Source of the DNA: Chloracidobacterium sp. UBA7659
GTDB taxonomy: Bacteria; Acidobacteriota; Blastocatellia; Pyrinomonadales; Pyrinomonadaceae
Direction: 5' to 3'
Assembly (NCBI GenBank): GCA_002483395.1
Contig: DLHV01000051.1
Location: 166 to 5,244 of the forward strand
Length of the DNA: 5,079 nucleotides
Part shown: in pieces, positions 1 to 5,079 of the stretch
Position numbering within the stretch: the first letter of the stretch is position 1
Layout: each line of letters starts with the position of its first letter
The notes under the pieces: generated by a model
The model's input: only the letters and a program-made list of their open reading frames with translations
Database searches by the model: none
Told to the model about the DNA's origin: nothing
Translations under genes and position numbers: made by a program

Positions 1-618
1 TTCGGTTACCATGTCGCGCGTGGGCTTTTCGAGTGTCAGGTAGACGCCGATGGCTGCGTTTTCGCGGTCGATGACGTGGCCGAGATCGCGGATGTGCGAA
101 ACGTTGACGTGCCCGCTTTTTACAGAAACGATCACACGCTTTGCTTTGTTGGAATTATCGTCAACAAAGACCATTGTTCCGTTGATTCCCTTGTCCGAGC
201 CTTTCTTGCCCTCTTTGCTTCCCGTCGAACCGCCAAGCGGACGCGCTTTTATCAGCGATAACGCCCACCATTGGAATTGGTAACGGTCTTCGGAAGCAAG
301 CTGCTTTGCGCCTTCGAGGTCTTCCGGCTCGCCGACGATGCGGTAAGTGGCAAAAGGTGCCGGGCGTTCGGCATCAGAGGCGGAAACACGACCAGTAGGG
401 AGTGTGTTCCCCTCGCTCAATTCCGGGCCAACGAAAGAAACACCCTCGCTACCGCTCAGGTTTCCGCCTGTTTTCCCCGCGCCGCTCTGTCTGCCTGCTG
501 GTTCCAAGCCGAACGCGTCTTTTAGCCGGTATTTCTGCAAAGCAATCGAAAGATGCGTGATGTCGATGCCGATCCATTGACGGTTGAGCTTTTGCGCCGC
601 GGCAATGGTCGTTCCGCA
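1..618 (-). pseudogene. C-terminal fragment of a beta-class DNA methyltransferase fused to an Mrr-like nuclease domain (runs off the left edge)
   Basis: Translation of the minus strand is open from 618 to the window edge (206 codons) and begins abruptly inside methyltransferase motif I (CGTTIA), followed by LNRQWIGIDITHLSIA, the usual SAM-binding end of beta-class enzymes. A Gly/Ser-rich linker of about 45 residues follows (about 513 to 345). Next comes a region with QFQWWALSLI, KGINGTMVFVDD, VIVSVKSG and VSHIRDLGHVIDRENAAIG, which resembles the PD-(D/E)XK domain of Mrr-type nucleases that ends this family. No motif IV, target-recognition region or ATG precedes it: the frame runs into a TGA at 664-666, and only a TTG at 660 could serve as a start. 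The Asp expected in GIDG is Asn (codon 183-181). Its missing N-terminus is most simply the fragment at 2450-2259. It could be translated from an alternative start, but it cannot be a complete methylase. Identification is from remembered family sequences. Confidence 0.85.
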
Positions 619-835
619 TTCACTATCTTGTTTAAGTGCGGGCCGCCGCGATCTGTTCAAAAGTCAAATCCTTAGCAACCACCGTCGGTTGATCGCCTCG
701 GTAGTTTCATGGCGGTTCAGTAAGGCGGAGTTCGGATTGAACATGTCCCTTTCGTAACGCGACACCGTTGGAAGAATTCTCATTAACGTCCTCGTTCCCC
801 CAAGTTGACCATCCGATTCGTGGGAAACGTGCGGC
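619..835 (-). other. Junction spacer with possible gene remnants between DpnI homologue and methyltransferase C-terminus
   Basis: No intact gene is recognisable here. One frame stays open from a start at 864 to the TGA at 666-664 (66 codons), overlapping the end of the DpnI-like gene, but its translation matches nothing I know. A second frame (706 to 632) reads NYRGDQPTVVAKDLTFEQIAAART before a TAA. This looks protein-like but lacks a start, as a TGA precedes it at 709-707. The junction with methyltransferase sequence lies about 618-630, where the expected DPFCGCGTTIA reads DSECGTTIA. I read the stretch as filler left by the rearrangement, possibly the tail of a decayed gene. Confidence 0.4.
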
Positions 836-1603
836 CTAAAGCAGACGATATCGTCCGTTTCCAAGAAATGCGATAAAACCTAGGTCGCGAAGCACCTGCA
901 ACTGTTGTCTAATCTTCGGTCTGATGTTCTTGTTTGCAGGGTAAATGGATGCGAGTTCGTTTTCGCCTTTATAAGCAGTTGTCAAATCGAATTCTCGAGT
1001 GCCGATCTTGTGCACAATTCGAAGGACATCAAGTGTCCAACCACGAGTCTTCACGTCGAGACGAGCAATTGGCCGAATCCGGTCGTAGTCCGCCCTGACG
1101 GATTCAGCTGCAACAGCATTACCATCAGAAACTAACCTTATTTTCCCTTCGTCGGCAATTTTGCTCAAAATAATGTTGCATCCAATCCAACCAGCGCGTC
1201 GAGCGTTAGGCCCTAGGGGCGGACGTCGTTCCACGGCTGAGATCGAGAAAAAGAAGGACGGTACAACTAAGAGATTCTTTACTGCCCAATCATCGGTATA
1301 TTGCATCAGCAAAAGATTCGGAACGCTATCGCTATGTAACGCTCGAACCATCGCTTCATAGCCGGCGTCAGGAACGCGTCGCTCGTCCCATCGTTTGCTC
1401 GCTTTAAGCTGATATGCAGCCGAACAAATTCCGCAATAAAAATCAATTGCTGCGGAATTGTTTGGCGTAGGGATCACACGCTCACTTTTGCACGAAATGC
1501 AATATAGCGATTCAGTTGCCCAACCCTCCGTAATTCTACGAGCAACTTGGCTGTTACTCTTATAACCCTCGGCCACGGTTGGATTCATTTGCAAGGTGAA
1601 CAT
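836..1603 (-). CDS. DpnI-family methyl-directed type II (IIM) restriction endonuclease
   Basis: This 255-residue protein matches R.DpnI (254 residues, dpnC of Streptococcus pneumoniae) along its whole length. DpnI cuts GATC only when the adenine is N6-methylated and so attacks incoming dam-methylated DNA; it has no partner methylase. Visible landmarks: YKSNSQ near the N-terminus (14-19); four zinc-ligand cysteines C35, C38, C57 and C60; the PD-(D/E)XK core at D54 and K67; the motif ARRAGWIGCNI with W139, equivalent to the DpnI tryptophan near the methyl groups; and a C-terminal winged helix (about 183-255, with TRGWT and IRQQLQVLRD) that reads methylated DNA. The residue equivalent to DpnI E64 is Q65, giving QLK instead of ELK. 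The start fits the DpnI N-terminus but has no clear Shine-Dalgarno. The upstream stop is only 14 bases away, so translational coupling is likely. The gene appears complete, so it is probably the functional product of this locus. Confidence 0.93.
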   Translation of the reverse strand: MFTLQMNPTVAEGYKSNSQVARRITEGWATESLYCISCKSERVIPTPNNSAAIDFYCGICSAAYQLKASKRWDERRVPDAGYEAMVRALHSDSVPNLLLMQYTDDWAVKNLLVVPSFFFSISAVERRPPLGPNARRAGWIGCNIILSKIADEGKIRLVSDGNAVAAESVRADYDRIRPIARLDVKTRGWTLDVLRIVHKIGTREFDLTTAYKGENELASIYPANKNIRPKIRQQLQVLRDLGFIAFLGNGRYRLL

Positions 1604-1617
1604 TTCAGGTGATCGGC

Positions 1618-1827
1618 TCAGTGTTCGATTTTCGAATTCAGGAATAAAGCAGAAGTTTCGCCAGGCATCGAATCGATCGGATCAGTTGGGAATGATAGTT
1701 CTGACGAAACGGACGGGCCATCGTTTATATCATCCCAATCTATTAGCGCAACCCGAATGCTCTCATCGTTGGTATAAACAGACTGAAGTACCCCACCTTG
1801 AATTTCAATAACTAAGTCGGTCATCAT
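1618..1827 (-). CDS. Small protein of unknown function between the two endonuclease genes
   Basis: This is a 69-residue protein starting MMTDLVIEIQGGVLQSVYTN. The start at 1827 (or the next codon, 1824) is chosen because GGAGG lies 5 bases upstream, the best ribosome-binding site in the operon. An in-frame ATG at 1884 would add 19 residues of truncated-nuclease sequence read in the wrong frame and has no such site. The pattern of a short beta strand, a GG turn, SVYTNDE, and a hydrophobic strand ending in LIDWDD occurs in small uncharacterised bacterial proteins that I recall only as hypothetical. There is no signal peptide, membrane segment or known catalytic motif. The acidic, Ser/Pro-rich second half (from about residue 35) looks disordered. 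The gene overlaps the end of the upstream frame by 23 bases and stops 14 bases before the DpnI homologue. It probably belongs to the same transcript, but nothing shows a role in restriction. Confidence 0.65.
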   Translation of the reverse strand: MMTDLVIEIQGGVLQSVYTNDESIRVALIDWDDINDGPSVSSELSFPTDPIDSMPGETSALFLNSKIEH

Positions 1828-2209
1828 ATTCGCCTCCAAGTTTTGGATTATGAGACAGCGAGCGGTTCGAAATGTTCCATTCAATCTCCAATGCGACGCG
1901 ATTCTTAAAGCAGTCTATCGAGTGCGTAGGTGACTCTATATCAACATTGTCAAGAGATATTTTCGTGTCAAACTTTTTCTCAGCCCAACCACGTTCATAG
2001 AACTTTTTATCAATCCATCCCGCGATATTCTTCGACTTTCGGCCGCCCGGCTCCACGACGGCACTTTTGTTCAACCGGAATTCCATAAGAATTTCGCAAA
2101 TATCTCGAAACTCTTCTGGAAAGTCGTTCTCTAAAATCGCCGTTGCATGGCGCCATTCGTAAACCTCATACGAGTCCCGGATAAATTGAGGCAAAGATTC
2201 AATTGGCAT
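1805..2209 (-). pseudogene. Truncated BglII/BstYI-family type II restriction endonuclease (N-terminal half)
   Basis: The first 112 of 134 residues look like the N-terminal half of the BglII/BstYI endonuclease family. Recognisable stretches are SYEVYEWRHATAILENDFP (13-31), a GGRKSK region, GWAEKKFDTKI (74-84) and SPTHSIDCFKNRVALEIEW (93-111). The last contains a D99-x8-E108-x-E110 pattern with the same spacing as the BglII catalytic D84, E93 and Q95. Relatives continue with NKDPFFDRDLNNF and another hundred or so residues; here the match ends after EWN, followed by 22 unrelated residues and a stop. None of the missing half is found downstream in another frame, so this is a deletion rather than a frameshift. 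Family members mostly cut sites with a GATC core (BglII AGATCT, BstYI RGATCY). The lost half contributes to folding, dimerisation and DNA contacts, so activity is unlikely. No clear Shine-Dalgarno precedes the ATG. It is probably the first frame of the operon. Confidence 0.8.
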
Positions 2210-2246
2210 GCACTTTGATTACGCAGAATGAAATAGCGTTGACCAA

Positions 2247-2275
2247 GTTATACCGTTTTTAATCGACCGTAGCAA
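2247..2275 (-). promoter_or_regulatory. Candidate sigma-70-type promoter for the endonuclease operon
   Basis: On the minus strand TTGCTA (2275-2270) and TATAAC (2252-2247) are separated by 17 bases; they match the consensus at 4 and 5 of 6 positions. The -10 box ends 37 bases before the ATG at 2209. The promoter lies just downstream of the point where methyltransferase similarity ends, so it could serve the truncated BglII-like frame, the small protein and the DpnI homologue. This is a motif reading only. Confidence 0.45.
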
Positions 2276-2450
2276 ACCAGTCAAACGCCGTTATCTGCGA
2301 ATCGGCCTCGGCACCGGATTCGTCCTTGAAAAGCACGTTGTAATTGCGGTTCGAATTAAAGGGCGGATCAAGATACACCAAATCAACGCTCTCGTCCTTG
2401 ATGTAGTCGCGGAGAATCTTAAGATTGTCGCCGTAGTAAAGAGTGTTCAT
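2259..2450 (-). pseudogene. N-terminal fragment of a beta-class DNA methyltransferase (DPPF motif)
   Basis: The 63-residue frame starts MNTLYYGDNLKIL and contains SVDLVYLDPPFNSNRNYNVL, the motif IV (DPPY/F) region placed at the N-terminus as in beta-class adenine-N6 or cytosine-N4 methyltransferases. Family members continue from QITAFD into DTWHWG and several hundred residues; here the match stops at QITAFD, followed by WFATVD and a stop. The start at 2450 is chosen because relatives begin exactly here. An in-frame ATG at 2522 would add 24 residues that do not resemble the family and instead belong to another frame (2565-2419). The missing motif I and C-terminal part match the fragment at 618-1, in the same orientation and of the same family. 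With only one of the two catalytic halves, this piece cannot methylate DNA. Confidence 0.87.
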
Positions 2451-2565
2451 GGAAGAAGTTTTCCACAAACATTGCACCGACCGCATTTTCAGGCAACATT
2501 GCAGCAAATTTGACCTTTTCACCGTTGCGCAAAACCTCGTTTGGTTTTAAGATAATCTCGTTCAC
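2419..2565 (-). CDS. Possible small ORF or gene remnant overlapping the methyltransferase start
   Basis: A 48-codon frame opens with GTG at 2565 and ends at TAA 2421-2419, overlapping the first 32 bases of the methyltransferase fragment in another frame. Its translation (NEIILKPNEVLRNGEKVKF, then LPENAVGAMFVENFF) looks protein-like rather than random, and a stop lies just upstream at 2589-2587. The LPENA...ENFF stretch faintly resembles the N-terminus of tyrosine recombinases, but I would not name it on this. There is no convincing Shine-Dalgarno. It may be a leader peptide coupled to the methyltransferase, the remnant of an upstream gene, or chance. Confidence 0.3.
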   Translation of the reverse strand: MNEIILKPNEVLRNGEKVKFAAMLPENAVGAMFVENFFHEHSLLRRQS

Positions 2566-2594
2566 TAAATTCCAGTTCCCCAAAAATTAATTAC

Positions 2595-4787
2595 ATGAGG
2601 CGCTCTTGGTTGTTATTTACGGTTGTGTTTATCGCTCTTGGTTTCGAAAGCCTGTATGGACAGGCGCCCGTTTGCCATTCGCTCACGTCGGGCAATTTAA
2701 CGTATGCGCAGGATTTCAACACCCTGGCGATCACCGGAACAAGCTCAATTGTTCCGGGAGGTTTCGGCTTTGTCGAAGCGGGAACGAATATGAACACTAC
2801 TTACGGCGCGAACAACGGGGGCTCGTCGACCGGGAACACATACAGTTATGGCACAGATGGCAGTACGGAACGAGCATTCGGCGGCCTGCAGAGCAGCAGT
2901 TTGATCCCGACGGTCGGCGGATGTTTTACAAACTCGACGGGAAGTACGATATCCGCATTCCAAATCACTTATGACGGCGAACAGTGGCGGCTTGGAGCTT
3001 TAGCGCGGCTAGATAAGCTGGATTTTCAGTACAGCACGGATGCAACATCTTTGGCGACTGGCACCTGGATCGATGTGGATGCGCTAGATTTTATTGCGCC
3101 CAATACGACTACGGCTGGCGGAATTTTGGACGGAAATGCATCGGGAAATAGAATGGCGGGAATAAATGCGACGATCTCGTCGCTGACCATTGCCAATGGA
3201 GCCACGTTTTATATTCGCTATAACAGCTTCGACGCAGTAAATTCCGACGACGGGCTAGCCGTTGATAATTTTTCTCTTACGGCAACTCTGGCCGACACGA
3301 CACCACCGGACACTTCCTTTCTGACGACCGAACCGAATCCGACGAACGATGCGACAGGCGATTTCACATTTTCATCGACGGAGCCGGGAACCTTTGAATG
3401 TTCGGTCGATGGCGGGGCTTTCGCCGCGTGCACGACGCCTTTTGCCACCGCTTCGCTCGCGGATGGCGCCCACACACTTGCGGTGAGGGCTATCGACGCC
3501 ACGACCAACGTTGACCCGACGCCCGCTTCGTATATGTGGACGGTGGACACGGCCGCGCCGGCGATTACATATACACCGCTGCCGAATACAACTTCAACAG
3601 CGAACCCGACTTTGAGTGCGGCGGGGACGGATGCTGTCGGAGTGACCGGAGCGACCATCTTCTGGAGTGTCAACGGCGGAACATTTGGTTCGAATCCGTG
3701 TGCTCTGTCGGGCGGAACGGCCCAGAACGGAACGTGGGATTGCACGATTACGGGAACTCTGACCAATCCTTCGACAATTGCGTACTATGTCACAGCCCAG
3801 GATGGAGCGGCTACTATGGTTTCTAATCCGGCGGCAGGTATGGCGGCCCCAAACCTGTACACGATTGGAGCGGCTTCGGTTCCGACAGGGACTTACACAA
3901 ATCTGAGTGCGTCGAATGGAGCAACTCTGGGTGGCAACGTCCGTGTGACAAATGTTCTGACACTGGGCGGAATTGTCAACACCGGAGCGAACACCTTAAC
4001 GCTCGGTTGTGCTGCGGCCGTCGCGAACGCGGGAACGGCCAATTACGTCGTCGGCAATCTCGCTAAAGATTACTGCACAACCGGTGCGTTTACATATCCG
4101 GTTGGCACATCGGCAGGTGGCATGAACCCCGGCGATCCGCAGCCTTTTGGCGCAGCGACCGAGTACACGCCGGTCGCGGTCAATGTAACGGCGCTTGGCG
4201 TCGTTCCGTCGACGCTGTCGGTCGAGGCGTTCGACAACACTCTGTCTGGATTCTCCCCTGCGACCAGCCTCTCGCGTAACTGGCGCTTGAATGAAACCGG
4301 CGATTTAACGGCTGATCTGCTGTTTACTTATCTTGATCCGGGTGATGTCAACGGCAACGAGGCCGATTATCGCGTCTATAGCCGAGACGAGAGCGGCATA
4401 ACAACAAATCACTGTCCGGGAGCACCGTGCGTCGATACATTGAATAACACCGCAGGCCCGGTGACAGGCGTTACGACATTCTCACGCTGGACTGCTGGAC
4501 AACTTCAGGCCCCAACGGCCGCCGATGTTTCGCTCAGCGGACGCATCACCGACACAAACGGCCGGGGAATTCGTAACACCCGCGTCGTCATCTCGGGCGG
4601 CAACCTGGACGAGCCTCGAATCGCGCTGACCGGATCGTTCGGCTATTTTGTCTTCGACGGCCTTCGGGTCGGCGAGACATATGTCGTCAGCGTCAGCGGA
4701 AAGCGTTATACCTTTGTTAATGCGACACGCGTTGTCACGCTGAACGATGAAATTGCGGACGTAGATTTCACCGCCCAGCCGCGCTGA
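2595..4787 (+). CDS. Secreted multidomain protein with Ig-like repeats and a C-terminal carboxypeptidase-regulatory-like domain
   Basis: This 730-residue protein begins with a Sec-type signal peptide (RR, hydrophobic 5-16, likely cleavage about 22-23, LYG-Q). Residues about 28-232 form a beta-rich domain with YAQDFNTLA, AFGGLQS, EQWRLGALARLDKLDFQYST and DDGLAVDNFSL, seen in extracellular proteins of Acidobacteria and Bacteroidetes. Ig/FN3-like domains follow at about 236-322 (FECSVDGGAFAACTTPF, ending WTVDTAAP) and 323-424. A larger beta-rich unit spans about 426-636 (NYVVGNLAKDYC, FTYPVGTS, NWRLNETGDLTADLLFTYL, TTFSRWTAGQ). The C-terminus (644-728) is a CarboxypepD_reg/CnaB-like domain (SGRITDTNGRGIRNTRVVISGG, SFGYFVFDGLRVGETYVVSVSG). 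No catalytic motif, LPXTG or PEP-CTERM anchor is visible, so an adhesive or structural extracellular role is the best inference. The signal peptide supports this ATG, though no Shine-Dalgarno precedes it. GATAAT at 2551-2556 is a weak -10 candidate. Transcription is divergent from the restriction locus. Confidence 0.93.
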   Translation: MRRSWLLFTVVFIALGFESLYGQAPVCHSLTSGNLTYAQDFNTLAITGTSSIVPGGFGFVEAGTNMNTTYGANNGGSSTGNTYSYGTDGSTERAFGGLQSSSLIPTVGGCFTNSTGSTISAFQITYDGEQWRLGALARLDKLDFQYSTDATSLATGTWIDVDALDFIAPNTTTAGGILDGNASGNRMAGINATISSLTIANGATFYIRYNSFDAVNSDDGLAVDNFSLTATLADTTPPDTSFLTTEPNPTNDATGDFTFSSTEPGTFECSVDGGAFAACTTPFATASLADGAHTLAVRAIDATTNVDPTPASYMWTVDTAAPAITYTPLPNTTSTANPTLSAAGTDAVGVTGATIFWSVNGGTFGSNPCALSGGTAQNGTWDCTITGTLTNPSTIAYYVTAQDGAATMVSNPAAGMAAPNLYTIGAASVPTGTYTNLSASNGATLGGNVRVTNVLTLGGIVNTGANTLTLGCAAAVANAGTANYVVGNLAKDYCTTGAFTYPVGTSAGGMNPGDPQPFGAATEYTPVAVNVTALGVVPSTLSVEAFDNTLSGFSPATSLSRNWRLNETGDLTADLLFTYLDPGDVNGNEADYRVYSRDESGITTNHCPGAPCVDTLNNTAGPVTGVTTFSRWTAGQLQAPTAADVSLSGRITDTNGRGIRNTRVVISGGNLDEPRIALTGSFGYFVFDGLRVGETYVVSVSGKRYTFVNATRVVTLNDEIADVDFTAQPR

Positions 4788-4850
4788 ACGGCGCGTGGGG
4801 GGAGTAAAGCCGGACAGACAATCTAATAAGAGTAAGAAGCAACTTTGACA

Positions 4851-4880
4851 AGCCATTGGGTAACTCCCGACGGCTTTTTT
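4851..4880 (+). terminator. Rho-independent terminator after the secreted-protein gene
   Basis: The arms 4851-4860 (AGCCATTGGG) and 4866-4875 (CCCGACGGCT) pair over ten positions with one A-C mismatch and one T-G wobble. They enclose a five-base loop (TAACT), and the stem runs directly into a T tract (4875-4880). It lies 63 bases after the stop codon at 4787, in the right orientation to end that transcript. From 4881 to the window end I see no gene, only a weak 7-bp inverted repeat (4925-4931 with 4958-4964). Confidence 0.8.
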
Positions 4881-5079
4881 CGTATAAGTTGAATATGCCA
4901 GGTTTGAATGCGCGGTAGAAAATTTTCGCGGTTTGCTGTGTTTGAACGCGTAGTTTCCCGCGAATTCATTTAATAACGCCCAATAAACAAGGGTATTTCG
5001 CAGCGGCACGGTCTTTGCGATCTGGTCATCGGACGAAAGGCCGGAATAAATGAATTGAAAGCATGCCGGTATTTTTTTG

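Noticed and set aside
50..580. Several plus-strand frames of 60-84 codons
   Set aside because: They are shadows of the methyltransferase C-terminal fragment, which is clearly coded on the minus strand.
664..864. A 66-codon minus-strand frame after the DpnI homologue
   Set aside because: It overlaps the end of the DpnI-like gene and has no recognisable similarity; treated as part of the junction spacer.
3218..3766. A 182-codon minus-strand frame with Ala/Val-rich translation
   Set aside because: It is entirely antisense to the Ig-like part of the secreted protein and its composition mirrors the biased codons of that gene.
4845..4888. TTGACA and TATAAG as a promoter downstream of the secreted protein
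   Set aside because: The boxes are 33 bases apart, and the terminator hairpin lies between them.
4482..5009. A 175-codon minus-strand frame
   Set aside because: Most of it lies antisense to the C-terminal domain of the secreted protein and crosses the terminator; its translation is arginine- and serine-rich with no family resemblance.
5040..5079. GGCCGG ... GCCGG followed by a T run, as a second terminator
   Set aside because: Only four to five base pairs can form and the loop is about 20 bases, too weak to call.

Overview
The window most likely comes from an acidobacterium, possibly of the Blastocatellia/Pyrinomonadaceae type. The basis is the large secreted protein on the right: its FN3/Ig-like arrangement ending in a carboxypeptidase-regulatory-like domain, and its wording, are typical of that group. 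This is recognition from memory, not a database search.

Left half, minus strand, read from right to left: a restriction-modification locus that looks rearranged. A beta-class DNA methyltransferase with a fused Mrr-like nuclease domain is present only as its two ends. The N-terminal end (2450 to 2259) carries the DPPF motif. The C-terminal end (618 to 1, running off the window) carries the CGTTIA motif I, a Gly/Ser-rich linker and the nuclease-like domain. The middle, which would hold the target-recognition region, is missing. In its place lie about 1.6 kb with three reading frames on the same strand: a truncated BglII/BstYI-family endonuclease (2209 to 1805), a small protein of unknown function (1827 to 1618), and an apparently full-length DpnI-family endonuclease (1603 to 836). 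A plausible promoter (2275 to 2247) sits at the upstream junction and could drive all three.

DpnI cuts GATC only when the adenine is methylated and needs no companion methylase; it instead requires that the host does not methylate GATC. A DpnI homologue lying in the gap of a broken methylase gene, behind a broken nuclease of a GATC-core family, is therefore biologically coherent. It resembles replacement of a conventional R-M system by a methyl-directed nuclease. The target of the broken methylase is unknown, and a mis-assembly has to be excluded.

Right half, plus strand: a divergent 730-residue secreted, probably surface-associated multidomain protein (2595 to 4787), followed by a good Rho-independent terminator (4851 to 4880). 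The last 199 bases hold no gene that I can support.
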